Notes: generated by a model from the sequence alone, not told the origin. DNA of 64,000 nt from Marinomonas foliarum (GCF_003337275.1 NZ_QPJQ01000011.1:36040-100039); one strand, 5' to 3'; positions 26,756 through 37,025 are shown, counted from the stretch's first letter. Made by a program: numbers and translations.

Positions 26756-27088
26756 GTGTCAAAATTCTTTTATCGTGGTAGACCCGATATCATGGGTAAG
26801 CATAACCTAGGCAATTATCAGCCTAAGCCTAAAGTAAAACCTGGTAGCGAAGAGAACCCGCTCATTTTACAAGTTCAAACGCCTGAGCGTGAGAGCGAAA
26901 TAAATGCCATCTTGATCGCTAACGACTTGATCGCAGAAATTACGATTAACAGCGAAGTGGCCGAAGATATTACGCCTTTGGATATGGTGCTTAATAAACC
27001 AACTCCACAAATCGCTGAAAAAGCACCACAACGCAATGACCCTTGCCCATGTGGAAGCAGCAAGAAATACAAAAAGTGCTGCGGCTAA
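26756..27088 (+). CDS. SEC-C metal-binding motif protein
   Basis: 110 residues from a GTG start with AGGA six bases upstream. The N-terminus [16 protein letters not shown] is of a type common to small SEC-C proteins of marine gammaproteobacteria. The C-terminus [18 protein letters not shown] is the zinc-binding SEC-C motif also found at the end of SecA. The middle is acidic and unrecognised. It stands alone, with a bidirectional terminator after it. Confidence 0.85.
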   Translation: MSKFFYRGRPDIMGKHNLGNYQPKPKVKPGSEENPLILQVQTPERESEINAILIANDLIAEITINSEVAEDITPLDMVLNKPTPQIAEKAPQRNDPCPCGSSKKYKKCCG

Positions 27089-27127
27089 AATGCTAAGCTC
27101 ATTAGCATCACTAGGCTCTAACAAATG

Positions 27128-27165
27128 AAAATAGCGGTATCTAATTAGATTACCGCTATTTTTTT
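27128..27165. terminator. Bidirectional terminator between SEC-C gene and pobA
   Basis: AAAATAGCGGTA and TACCGCTATTTT pair with an AT-rich loop, followed by a T-run on the plus strand and a shorter one on the minus strand. The two genes are convergent. Confidence 0.82.
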
Positions 27166-27187
27166 ATCACAAACTCGCCGTTATCCG

Positions 27188-28402
<1,215 letters not shown>

Positions 28403-28501
28403 TTATTGTTATTTTCGATGTCGATTCAGTGATAAACCTCTTTATGACAACCATAATGGAAGATAAACACATAAGACGTTAGGTGATATTTATTCAAAAA
28501 A

Positions 28502-28513
28502 TTGTACTTTTTG
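28502..28513 (+). promoter_or_regulatory. Direct repeat copy 1 in the pobA-pobR promoter region
   Basis: TTGTACTTTTTG, identical to the copy at 28608-28619, start to start 106 bp apart (about ten helical turns). It is a candidate PobR operator half. Confidence 0.45.
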
Positions 28514-28607
28514 ATCAAGATTATTTTTCTAGAAAGACATCATCAACTCAAATATAAGTGACTTTTTTAGCCTTTTACCCTATAAATATCGATAAATAGC
28601 TATTTTT

Positions 28608-28619
28608 TTGTACTTTTTG
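28608..28619 (+). promoter_or_regulatory. Direct repeat copy 2 in the pobA-pobR promoter region
   Basis: Second perfect copy of TTGTACTTTTTG. A related inverted element, TGAAAGTACAT, lies at about 28640-28650 just before the pobR start. Together they could support looping by the AraC-type regulator. Confidence 0.45.
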
Positions 28620-28653
28620 CAGAAAAGTAAAAACTCTCTCTGAAAGTACATTT

Positions 28654-29577
28654 ATGTCACTTTTAAATAAGAAGAAAAAAATGCAAAAACAAAAAACCGA
28701 CATTCCTCACTTTGGGCTTTATGGTGAGTCCAGTTGGATTGATGACTCTGAATTTTTCCATATAGAAGACATAGAATCCCGCAGCGGTGATTTAGGCTGG
28801 AAAATCAATCCGCATCGACATGCGCAACTATTTCAAATTCTGATTGTAAAATCGGGGGAAGTGAAAGTTCAGCTCGATGAGCAGCAGCAAAAGCTGCAAG
28901 GTGCATGGGCGATTATTGTTCCTGCCGGTGTTGTCCATGGTTTTCGCTTTGCACCAGATACAGATGGACGCGTCATCACCATTGCCGAACCGCTACTAGA
29001 AGACGCTTACAAAGAAAAAGCCGCCAAATATATCCAACCACTACTAAGCAAAGCCAGCTATATCGACTTCAATGGCCAACGCAGTATGTTTGCGGAGCTT
29101 TGGCCATTGATACAACAGTTGGAAAGCGAGTCCTCTTATATACGCGAAGGTCGCGCTCTTATGAGTGAGTATTTAATCAGAGCGATTCTACTAATGCTTC
29201 ATCGACAACAAGTGAATAGCGAGCATAGCATTACCAACAAAACAGAAACCAGCCAGGCACATCAACTCAAAGAGTTAATAGAGAAACACTACCGAGAGCA
29301 CTGGAATAGCCATCAATATGCCGACGTCTTGGGCACATCCACCAGCCGTTTGAATAGACTCAGCAAAACCGCCTTCAACCAAAGTGTACTCGACTTAATT
29401 CATGGACGAGTATTGTTAGAAGCCAAACGTAGCCTTATTTATACCGCTCGTTCAGTAGAAGAAATAAGCTACGACTTAGGTTTCAAAGACCCCGGTTACT
29501 TCTCTCGTTTTTTTAAGCGCTCCATAGGCATGCCTCCAGGTAAATTCAGAGCACTGACCAACCAGCCCGTCATATGA
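28654..29577 (+). CDS. pobR: AraC-family regulator PobR
   Basis: Activator of pobA that responds to 4-hydroxybenzoate. 307 residues from ATG 28654; an internal ATG at 28681 gives MQKQKTDIPHFGLYGE, closer to usual PobR starts, so the first nine codons are uncertain. The N-terminal cupin contains HRHAQLFQILIVKSGEV; the C-terminal HTH_18 pair ends with SVEEISYDLGFKDPGYFSRFFKR. It is divergent from pobA with 263 bp between, where repeated elements occur. Confidence 0.92.
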   Translation: MSLLNKKKKMQKQKTDIPHFGLYGESSWIDDSEFFHIEDIESRSGDLGWKINPHRHAQLFQILIVKSGEVKVQLDEQQQKLQGAWAIIVPAGVVHGFRFAPDTDGRVITIAEPLLEDAYKEKAAKYIQPLLSKASYIDFNGQRSMFAELWPLIQQLESESSYIREGRALMSEYLIRAILLMLHRQQVNSEHSITNKTETSQAHQLKELIEKHYREHWNSHQYADVLGTSTSRLNRLSKTAFNQSVLDLIHGRVLLEAKRSLIYTARSVEEISYDLGFKDPGYFSRFFKRSIGMPPGKFRALTNQPVI

Positions 29578-29683
29578 TGAATTTATCTAATCTATTAGCT
29601 GAAAATTGATCGTTTGCTGAATGATTGGTCAGATCCTAAAATAACAAGTGTCGAAAATGACTTAACTTTTTAGGAGAATCTCT

Positions 29684-29866
29684 ATGAATAACGATCTTAA
29701 ATATGATGCTTTCGGTAACCTTGATGCTGATTACTATGTAGAAAAAGCGTATGAATTACGTCGCGCATACCTATCTTCAGCAATGAAAAGTGCCGTAGTA
29801 AACCTAAAAGCATTCTTTGCTAACCTAGCTTCTAGCCGTACATTGAAATCTGCACCACAGCACTAA
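29684..29866 (+). CDS. Small basic protein of unknown function (60 residues)
   Basis: Begins 6 bases after a strong AGGAGA ribosome site. The sequence DADYYVEKAYELRRAYLSSAMKS-type amphipathic helix (about 14-38) is followed by a second helix with LKAFFANLAS and a short tail. There is no signal peptide or clear membrane segment. The coding quality and ribosome site make it real. I recognise the general style of small DUF1127-like proteins but not the family. It precedes the EAL-CBS-GGDEF gene by 301 bp. Confidence 0.7.
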   Translation: MNNDLKYDAFGNLDADYYVEKAYELRRAYLSSAMKSAVVNLKAFFANLASSRTLKSAPQH

Positions 29867-30167
29867 GCACTATCCACTTTTTGGTCGAGCTTATTTGAAC
29901 TATCTGTCACCGTTATTACTCATTAAACGAGAAAGTTAATAGCCGTAGCAGAAGCAAATAGATACCGACGTTAAAGAACCCAATGTTCCCGATGATCGAA
30001 AGGCAAGAATAATAAATCGATCCGGTAACGGGGTCCTCTCCCTAAGAAATTACCCAACATATCCCCACTCACAACGCTTCGCTAACTTTTCCAGTCATCA
30101 AAACGTCATAAATATGACATAAAATAATTCCTCATCCCTTGTCTGACTAAGATCTATTAGAGGAACA
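29867..30167. other. 301-bp intergenic region
   Basis: No frame, tRNA or strong terminator that I can defend. It should contain the promoter of the downstream EAL-CBS-GGDEF gene, which starts after AGAGGAACA. Confidence 0.4.
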
Positions 30168-31940
30168 ATGAGACAAACAGCCGACATGACTTTGCTTGAA
30201 AAAGTCCTAACCAATGGATTAATCACGCCCTATTTCCAGCCTATTTATAATTTAAGTAATGGCGAAATTTATGGGCACGAAGCTCTTTCTCGCGGTCCGA
30301 TGAACTCTATCTTATTCTCTCCAGACCCTCTTTTTACGCTCGCTCAACAAGAAGGAAAGCTGCATAAATTAGAATTACTATGCCGTGAAAAAGCCCTATC
30401 GAAATTCGCCAAGCTAGATCTAAAAGGCCGTTTATTTCTCAATGTCAGTGCATCGTTATTAGGATCACCCGACCACCAATCTGGCATGACATTAGCGATT
30501 TTAAACGAACTGGGACTGGATCAAAAAGACATCGTCATCGAGCTTTCTGAACAGCATCCGTACGACCACAATGGCTTACCACGCAGCAGTGTTGATCACT
30601 ACCGTGAAATGGGATTTCAAGTCGCCATTGATGACCTTGGAGTGGGCTATTCGGGCTTACAGCTTTGGTCTGAACTACAACCAGACATCGTCAAAGTCGA
30701 CAAACATTTCATCCAAGGAATCGACAAAGACGAAATCAAACGCGAGTTTGTTCGCTCTATTCTAACCATTGCCCAGCGCCTCAACTGCACCCTCATTGCA
30801 GAAGGCATAGAAACACAGCAGGAACTTGATCAACTGATCGAAATAGGTGTCACCCTAGGACAAGGTTATTTTCTTGGTCGACCAGTAGAACACCCAGCGT
30901 TTTCGACTCACCCTTATTTGGCAAAGCAAGCTCAACGACGCTCCCAATTTCAAGTTGACCACTCAGAAACAGTACAAACACTGTGTCGTCCTACACCAAG
31001 CTTGCACGAAAACAGCTTATTAGAAGATGCGTCTCAGTATTTTAAAAAACAACAAGACCTAGTGGCGATCCCCGTAGTAAACAGCGACAACGAACCCGTC
31101 GGAGTAGTGCGCCGCCACCAGCTACACGAGCTTTTCTCTACACCTTATGGGCGCGCTTTATACGAACACAAACCCGTCACAAATTTACTCAGCAATGATG
31201 TATTGATTGTTGAAAGCAATGTCAGCTTATCCAGTGTTTCCACTTTGATGACCAACCAAGAAGCCGATACGCTGAATAATGAAATCATCGTAGTCAGAAA
31301 AGGCAAGTTTATCGGCACAGGCCACCTTCGAGATCTCTTAAAACGCATTACCGAACTAAAAATTCAAAATGCCACTTACTCAAACCCTCTGACGCTATTA
31401 CCTGGCAACGTTCCGATTCATCGAGAAGTCAGTCGTCGTTTATTAGCAAATGAAGAATTTTATGTGGCCTATTTCGACTTAAATGACTTTAAACCTTTTA
31501 ATGACTTCTTCGGCTATTCAATAGGTGATGAAGTGATTCAGCTGGTTGGCTCTTTAATCAAAAACCAAGTAAATCCTGATAACAACTTTATCGGGCACAT
31601 TGGCGGCGATGATTTTGTGGTGATTTTTGGTGATCAAGATTGGCGCCAGCAATGTGACAACATATTAAACATCTTTGGGCAAAAAGTGCGCGAATTTTAT
31701 ACCGAAGACACCTTACAAGACGGCGGTGTCTGGACTAAAAACCGCCAAGGCGACACGCTCTTCCACCCCATTTTAAGCCTCGCTATTGGTGTGGTTCACC
31801 CCAATCCGAAACAATGCACCAATCATCACCAAGTAGCAGAGCTCGCGGCACAAGCGAAAAAGTTTGCCAAACAACAAGGTGGCAATCATATCTACCTGCA
31901 ACCGTATCTAAACACTCATCTACTTGATACAGCGCATTAA
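30168..31940 (+). CDS. c-di-GMP protein with EAL, CBS pair and GGDEF domains
   Basis: 590 residues with the domains in the uncommon order EAL (about 10-255), CBS pair (about 280-395) and GGDEF (about 410-580). The EAL residues look intact: HEALSRG, NVSASLL, IELSEQHP, IDDLGVGYSG, VKVDKHF, AEGIETQ and GQGYFLGRP, so phosphodiesterase activity is likely. The cyclase site reads GGDDF, a variant of GGDEF, so it may be weak or regulatory. The CBS pair could sense an adenosine nucleotide. There is no membrane segment. The regulator and target are unknown. Confidence 0.92.
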   Translation: MRQTADMTLLEKVLTNGLITPYFQPIYNLSNGEIYGHEALSRGPMNSILFSPDPLFTLAQQEGKLHKLELLCREKALSKFAKLDLKGRLFLNVSASLLGSPDHQSGMTLAILNELGLDQKDIVIELSEQHPYDHNGLPRSSVDHYREMGFQVAIDDLGVGYSGLQLWSELQPDIVKVDKHFIQGIDKDEIKREFVRSILTIAQRLNCTLIAEGIETQQELDQLIEIGVTLGQGYFLGRPVEHPAFSTHPYLAKQAQRRSQFQVDHSETVQTLCRPTPSLHENSLLEDASQYFKKQQDLVAIPVVNSDNEPVGVVRRHQLHELFSTPYGRALYEHKPVTNLLSNDVLIVESNVSLSSVSTLMTNQEADTLNNEIIVVRKGKFIGTGHLRDLLKRITELKIQNATYSNPLTLLPGNVPIHREVSRRLLANEEFYVAYFDLNDFKPFNDFFGYSIGDEVIQLVGSLIKNQVNPDNNFIGHIGGDDFVVIFGDQDWRQQCDNILNIFGQKVREFYTEDTLQDGGVWTKNRQGDTLFHPILSLAIGVVHPNPKQCTNHHQVAELAAQAKKFAKQQGGNHIYLQPYLNTHLLDTAH

Positions 31941-32022
31941 GGTTTATTGAACTGTCACAAAGCCCTCACAAGTTTGTCACATAAGCGCTTTACCTTAAGA
32001 ATAGACAGTCTAGGAGGCGCTT

Positions 32023-32826
32023 ATGCAGACGACATTTCGTTCGGTATTTATTTCTGATGTACACCTCGGTACAAAATCTTGCCAAGCCATACACCTATTG
32101 GATTTTTTACAATCGATTAAAACCGATACCTTGTATTTAGTCGGTGACATTATCGACCTGCAAGAAATGCGTCATAAGGCCTACTTTGTCGATGCTCACC
32201 ACCGTGTCGTAGAACACATACTGGAGATGGCAAAGTCAGGAACAAAAGTCATTTATATTCCCGGTAATCACGATGCCTTCTTTCGCCAGTTTGCAGGACA
32301 AACGCTTTCTGGAATCGAGATAAAACTCAACGCTCGCCATAAAACTGCCAACGGCCGAACCTTTTATGTCAGCCACGGCGATGAATTCGATCAAATGGTA
32401 AAAATCAGCCCACTCATGCTCGCCATAGGCGATAAAGCCCACGGCCTCATGTTGTCGCTGAATCAATGGATCAACGGCGTGAGACGCTTGATAGGCTTAC
32501 CTTATTGGTCACTGGCAGGCTATTTAAAAAGCCATATTAGCAAGGCAAAAGAGTTTATTGAGCGCTTTGAAACAGCCGCCATCAAATCCGCAAAAAACCA
32601 CAAAGTCGACGGCTACATCTGCGGCCACATTCACTTTGCCTCCTTTCAGCTTAAAGACGATGTTCTCTATTGCAACGATGGCGATTGGGTAGAACATTGC
32701 ACAGCATTAACAGAATCTACTGCTGGGGAAATGAGCCTGATGCACTGGTCAGAAAACCCAAGAGTCTTAGCGACAGAGCCAAAAGAAGAAGATTGGGGAT
32801 TATCGCCAGTACCTGCTCGGAGTTAG
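32023..32826 (+). CDS. Metallophosphoesterase, UDP-2,3-diacylglucosamine diphosphatase-like
   Basis: 267 residues of the calcineurin fold, in the LpxH-related COG2908 group. Metal-binding motifs in order are SDVHLG, GDIID, PGNHD, SHGDEFD and CGHIHF. The length is a little above LpxH (about 240), so it is probably an LpxH paralogue rather than LpxH itself; the natural substrate is uncertain. It lies 82 bp after the EAL-CBS-GGDEF gene with AGGAGGC before its own start. Confidence 0.85.
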   Translation: MQTTFRSVFISDVHLGTKSCQAIHLLDFLQSIKTDTLYLVGDIIDLQEMRHKAYFVDAHHRVVEHILEMAKSGTKVIYIPGNHDAFFRQFAGQTLSGIEIKLNARHKTANGRTFYVSHGDEFDQMVKISPLMLAIGDKAHGLMLSLNQWINGVRRLIGLPYWSLAGYLKSHISKAKEFIERFETAAIKSAKNHKVDGYICGHIHFASFQLKDDVLYCNDGDWVEHCTALTESTAGEMSLMHWSENPRVLATEPKEEDWGLSPVPARS

Positions 32827-32903
32827 TGGTAAAGGAATAAAAGGAGCAGTCATTTTTGCTATTCCCGCGAAAGCGGGAAACCAGCGCTGTTTTCTAAAAG
32901 GAC

Positions 32904-33326
32904 TCATTCGATAAACGATTCCAATAGATCGAGTAGGTTTTTTCCTTCCAAATGCTTCATAAGCACACCTTCCATCTCTCCCAAGACATGATCAAATACG
33001 CAATGAATGTTAGAGCCTATGGGGCAACCTTCATAACCCATTCCTCTACTAAGCATGAGCTTTGAACTGAAAGAAGCCTCGTATATCTCCCTCAGTGATA
33101 CATCTCTCGCATCTTTTGCTAGAGCCACACCTCCACTCTTCCCCCTATAAGTTTTGATTAAGCCTGCTTCATTCAGCGGAACCAGTAGCTGGCGAATCAG
33201 TGTGGGGTTACTTTTCGTGCTAGTAGCCAAGTCACTTGATGACACCAACTTTTCTGGATTTCGACGAGACCTATATGCAAGCGCCAACATAATATGTAGC
33301 GACGTTGAAAACCTGTAATCAACCAT
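32904..33326 (-). CDS. Rrf2-family transcriptional regulator
   Basis: 140 residues from ATG 33326 (MVDYRFSTSLH); a GTG four codons upstream is less likely. A winged helix with LATSTKSNPTLIRQLLVPL (about 33-51) is followed by the RGKSGGVALAKD wing. Only two cysteines (about 101 and 109) follow, not the three of iron-sulfur Rrf2 proteins such as NsrR or IscR, so it is more likely a YwnA-type sensor without a cluster. It is divergent from an SDR gene with a palindromic region between. Confidence 0.88.
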   Translation of the reverse strand: MVDYRFSTSLHIMLALAYRSRRNPEKLVSSSDLATSTKSNPTLIRQLLVPLNEAGLIKTYRGKSGGVALAKDARDVSLREIYEASFSSKLMLSRGMGYEGCPIGSNIHCVFDHVLGEMEGVLMKHLEGKNLLDLLESFIE

Positions 33327-33347
33327 TAGCCATGACACTCATAATTT

Positions 33348-33413
33348 ATTTAAATGTTATTTTAATAATAGCATTTAAATAAAAACCACGCTATCATACT
33401 TTTAAATGCTATT
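33348..33413. promoter_or_regulatory. Operator repeats between Rrf2 and SDR genes
   Basis: ATTTAAATG (33348-33356) is inverted as CATTTAAAT (33372-33380), and the imperfect dyad extends between them. A third half-site, TTTAAATGCTATT, occurs at 33401-33413. Its place between a regulator and a divergent enzyme makes it the likely Rrf2 operator. Confidence 0.6.
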
Positions 33414-33439
33414 CCTAAACTAACATTAATGGAGAACAG

Positions 33440-34189
33440 ATGAAAAATTTAACTGGAAAAGTAGCTTTGGTAACAGGCGGGTCTAGAGGTCTAGGCGTTG
33501 CTATCGCATTAGAACTAGCAGAAGCTGGGGCCGATGTTGTAATCACATACAATCAATCAGCTCAAAAGGCACAAGAAGTAATTAGTAAGATTGAAAAACT
33601 TGGGCAACGTGGATTGGCTATACAAAGTGATCAAGGTGACACAAAAGCTGCGCCTCTTCTTGTTGAGCGAGTAATAGAAGAGTTCGGTAAGCTAGATATT
33701 CTCGTTAACAATGCTGGACTTGCTAATCAAGGCAGCAAAGTTGATGATCCAAACGCCGACACTCAAGCTTGGGATCGCATGTGGCAAGTTAACGTTCTAG
33801 GCGTTATTTCCACAATTCGAGCAGCGTCACAAAAAATGAGTAATGGTGGCCGCATCATTTCAATTGGTACCGGATTAGCGACACATGTTGGCGTCCCTGG
33901 TGTTACAGAGTATGCAGCGACAAAAGCAGCGATTGTAGGCTATTCAAAGGGAGCTGCGAGAGATCTGGGTGCTCGTAAAATCACCGTAAACGTTATACAG
34001 CCGGGCATCATGTTAACAGATATGCAAGCAGGGATAGAAGACGTACCTGATATCCTTCTAAACATGAAGGCCATTCCAGACACGATTGAAATTGAAGATG
34101 TCGCCGCTGCGGTTAGCTTCCTTTCAGGCCCTAGAGCAAGCAAAGTCACTGGCGCAGTCCTTGATATAAGCGGTGGTTGGACGGCCTAA
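33440..34189 (+). CDS. SDR-family oxidoreductase
   Basis: Short-chain dehydrogenase of 249 residues. The cofactor motif TGGSRGLG lies at about 12-19 and NNAGLAN follows; the catalytic YAATK is present. The residue that usually is the catalytic serine appears to be threonine in SIGTGLATHVGVPG. The ADxVITYNQS region after the second strand suggests NADP. It is annotated as 3-oxoacyl reductase-like by family, but the substrate is unknown. It is probably controlled by the divergent Rrf2 regulator. GGAG precedes the start. Confidence 0.9.
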   Translation: MKNLTGKVALVTGGSRGLGVAIALELAEAGADVVITYNQSAQKAQEVISKIEKLGQRGLAIQSDQGDTKAAPLLVERVIEEFGKLDILVNNAGLANQGSKVDDPNADTQAWDRMWQVNVLGVISTIRAASQKMSNGGRIISIGTGLATHVGVPGVTEYAATKAAIVGYSKGAARDLGARKITVNVIQPGIMLTDMQAGIEDVPDILLNMKAIPDTIEIEDVAAAVSFLSGPRASKVTGAVLDISGGWTA

Positions 34190-34232
34190 TTGTCATTACT
34201 AAAATACTATAAAATACCAAAGGGGACTATTG

Positions 34233-34895
34233 CTAACGCGTCGCCAGCCTAACTCTTCCGCCTCCCATTTGGTTTAGGTCGTGAAGTCGGCAGTCTTTGC
34301 CTTGGTAGGCAATTTGGGCGAGTAGTAGTTCTGCAGTGGCTAGGGCGTCGGTTAAGGCGTCATGGCCTTGGTATTCTGGTAGGCCGTAGCGTTCTCGGCA
34401 GGCGCCAAGGCGAAAGCCGCCGTCTTGAATGGGTTGCTGGGATCGGTTGGCTTTGGTGCGTTCGATGGCAAGCGTGTCTAGCCAGTTAGCAGAAAATGTC
34501 GCTAAGGCTTCGGTTTGCCACGCTTGTTTTAAAAAACCCAGTTCCATTGGTGCATGATGTATTACCAAGACGCGTTCCCGTAGAAGGTGTCTTAAGTAAC
34601 GCAGCACGCTTTCTTGTTTTTTGCCCTGCTGCTGAACGTCCGAATCAGTAATCATGTGAATACCGACGTTGTCGCCAATTTGTGCGCTATCCAACACGAT
34701 ATGCCGCGCCGTATCCAGTTCTATCACGCCTTTATGAACGCACACCCAACCAAAGCTGACGATGTGATCTTGCTTCGGATCTAATCCTGAGGTTTCGATA
34801 TCCAATACAAGAAAATCCCATTCAGACCAGGCTCGTTTAACCGATTGTCGAGACAAATTCCACGCGCTTAGCTTATGCAGAAAATCAAACGACAT
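34233..34895 (-). CDS. DnaQ-like 3'-5' exonuclease
   Basis: 220-residue DEDDh exonuclease related to the epsilon subunit of DNA polymerase III. The motifs are VLDIETSGL, the middle HHAPMELGFL and the late HDALTDALATAELL. It is shorter than a polymerase-bound DnaQ and is not next to rnhA, so it is a stand-alone type. Its start lies directly at the stop of the DUF294 gene (no gap), so they form one unit; this pairing recurs in gammaproteobacteria. Confidence 0.9.
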   Translation of the reverse strand: MSFDFLHKLSAWNLSRQSVKRAWSEWDFLVLDIETSGLDPKQDHIVSFGWVCVHKGVIELDTARHIVLDSAQIGDNVGIHMITDSDVQQQGKKQESVLRYLRHLLRERVLVIHHAPMELGFLKQAWQTEALATFSANWLDTLAIERTKANRSQQPIQDGGFRLGACRERYGLPEYQGHDALTDALATAELLLAQIAYQGKDCRLHDLNQMGGGRVRLATR

Positions 34896-36773
34896 CTAGC
34901 TATATCCTTTTAAGAAGCGCTGCTGTGCCACATCTTGCACATCATTGATGATGCTAAAGGTGGTCTTCAGATGCTTACGCTCTAATGAGCTCAAATCTTT
35001 CGGATCCAGATACGCGCTGGCTTTACCAGTGGCTTGCCAGTGTCGTCCTTGAGCTTCAAGACGCAAGCCATTGAGTTCGTCCCAAGCGTCCATCAGGTTC
35101 CGTGCAGTATCGACACTGATGAGTTTTTCACGAATGGCTTGCTCGATTCTATCCAAGGTGCCAGCTCGATAGGTTTTGCAAGACAAGCCATACAAGCGCG
35201 CTAAATCGTTAATCAGCGCCAAACCTTGATGCTTAAGATCAAGCTGGTTTTTATGCTCACCAGAGGACTCCAAAACAAAATGACGGAAGAAGCCCAATGG
35301 TGGTTTGCTTGCCAACGCAGTGCGTGTCAACGTCGCTAAAAACACACTGTTTTTGCTTATCTCCAACTGCATGGCTTTGATTAGCTTATTCACCGCATCG
35401 CCTTGCTTGTCCCCTGAATCATACACACAACGAATATCGAAAAAGATGCTGGCGTGGAGTAATGCACTAGGCGCACTGCTTTTTATCCAAGTGGAAAAAG
35501 CTTGCTGCCAGCCGACTGCTGTTCTGCGCCATTCAGGGTTGCTCGCCATGATGTCTCCAGGACAAAGGCGAATCCCACAAAGCCCCAAGCCTTGGCAGAT
35601 AAACTCGGATAAATCGGCAAAGTACTGACTTTCTTCAGCTGTTGGCTCGCGCTCTAACATCAGGCCGTTATCTTGATCGCTGCCCAAGGATTGATCGCGT
35701 CGCGCTTGTGATCCAAACACTAAAAACTGAAATGCCATGGGCGCTGGGCCAAATTTTCCCAAGGCCAATTCGCTCACTCGGCGTGTTAAATTATCGCTCA
35801 CGGTTGCCAACACTTTGCCCACATCCGCGGGCTTCATATCCGTCACAATCAGATTCATGATCAAGGTCGGCAATTGTTTGCAAACACGGGCTAAATCGTC
35901 AATAGATTGCTGTCGGTGGATTTGGTTGATCAATAACAAAGGACTGAGTTCTTGATGTCGTAACAAATCCGCAGCGGTTAACATACCCACGGCTTTTTGC
36001 ACTTCATCAACAATAGGCAAATGGTGAATATTGCTTTCGCTCATTAAAGTTTGCGCCTGCATCACCAAGGCGTCCGGTCTCAAGTTAACGGGGTCTCGCG
36101 TCATCACATCTTTTACCAATGAATCCGCCGAGCCACCGAGGGCCAAAATACGCGAGCGTAAATCTCGATCGGTGACGATGCCAGTGAGTTTGTCGTCTTC
36201 TACCACCAAGATAGAACTGACTCGCGCTTCAGTCATGCGCATGGCGATGGTTTGAATGCTTTCGTCTGGAGTCGCAAGAATCAGCTGCCTCGTCATAATG
36301 TATGAAATGGGTGTCGATAATTGCAAAGCGGGAGAGGCTAATTCATTGTTTTGACTACGAGAAAGTTTGCGTAGACGATTGTGCCGAGTGTGTTCAAAAA
36401 AGAGTTCGAAAGCTTCGCTCTTTTCTAGTGTTTCCATAAAGCGTTTTTTATCGAAGCGATAAACTAAGCTGTCTTCCATAGCGACCACTTGCAAACCATC
36501 CGGATTTTGCGCCATAAGGCTAGAAATACCAAAGCACTCACCGTCGGCAATTTGATCCACTAGCCCACCTTTAGGCGTACGAATTTCACAAGCTCCACGT
36601 CGAATCAAGTGCACGGTCGCTGCGTCACCTGTCAATGCCAACGTCTGCCCTTGGCGAACATATAGCATAGACACACCTGTCAGCAGTTGCTTGCGATCTA
36701 GCAGCTTGAGACTAGAAAACGGGGGAATCGCTTCAATAAATTTATGTACTTCAGGAATGTCGATCGCAGCCAT
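34896..36773 (-). CDS. cNMP-binding / CBS / DUF294 nucleotidyltransferase-like protein
   Basis: 625 residues. It has an N-terminal cyclic-nucleotide-binding domain (about 15-130), a CBS pair (about 155-275) and a DUF294 domain with the nucleotidyltransferase motif FGSQARRD and SDQDNG (GS at 354-355, Asp366 and Asp368), followed by the DUF294 C-terminal helices. The catalytic motif looks intact. It resembles regulatory uridylyl- or protein-modifying transferases, but no substrate is established. It is encoded with a DnaQ-like exonuclease. There is no membrane segment. Confidence 0.9.
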   Translation of the reverse strand: MAAIDIPEVHKFIEAIPPFSSLKLLDRKQLLTGVSMLYVRQGQTLALTGDAATVHLIRRGACEIRTPKGGLVDQIADGECFGISSLMAQNPDGLQVVAMEDSLVYRFDKKRFMETLEKSEAFELFFEHTRHNRLRKLSRSQNNELASPALQLSTPISYIMTRQLILATPDESIQTIAMRMTEARVSSILVVEDDKLTGIVTDRDLRSRILALGGSADSLVKDVMTRDPVNLRPDALVMQAQTLMSESNIHHLPIVDEVQKAVGMLTAADLLRHQELSPLLLINQIHRQQSIDDLARVCKQLPTLIMNLIVTDMKPADVGKVLATVSDNLTRRVSELALGKFGPAPMAFQFLVFGSQARRDQSLGSDQDNGLMLEREPTAEESQYFADLSEFICQGLGLCGIRLCPGDIMASNPEWRRTAVGWQQAFSTWIKSSAPSALLHASIFFDIRCVYDSGDKQGDAVNKLIKAMQLEISKNSVFLATLTRTALASKPPLGFFRHFVLESSGEHKNQLDLKHQGLALINDLARLYGLSCKTYRAGTLDRIEQAIREKLISVDTARNLMDAWDELNGLRLEAQGRHWQATGKASAYLDPKDLSSLERKHLKTTFSIINDVQDVAQQRFLKGYS

Positions 36774-37001
36774 TTTATTATTCTCTTTTTCAGACGAAGC
36801 TTTTTACAGAAGAAGACACCTATCAAGAGTGTGCGCTTTTATAATAGACAACAAAATGCTTCTTAGACCAATGTCTAAAGCAGACTATTCAATTATCTTC
36901 GCCCTTTAAAAGCACATAGGACACAAAAAAGATCCCTTTAAATATCAAGCATCTATAATTAACCAACAATTTTATCCAGAAATGGGCTTGACTAGATTTA
37001 A

Positions 37002-37017
37002 ATGTTATCGGTAACAT
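37002..37017. promoter_or_regulatory. GntR operator 1 of the gluconate operon
   Basis: ATGTTATCGGTAACAT is one base from the palindrome ATGTTACCGGTAACAT bound by GntR-type LacI proteins. It covers the -10-like TAACAT, so binding should block transcription. The next site is centred 24 bp downstream. Confidence 0.75.
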
Positions 37018-37025
37018 TGCCACCC

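Noticed and set aside
28502..28619. CRISPR-like repeat pair
   Set aside because: Only two 12-bp copies with no uniform spacers; it is a better candidate operator.
29867..30167. Small RNA or tRNA in the gap before the c-di-GMP gene
   Set aside because: No cloverleaf, no strong terminator and no promoter that I could define.
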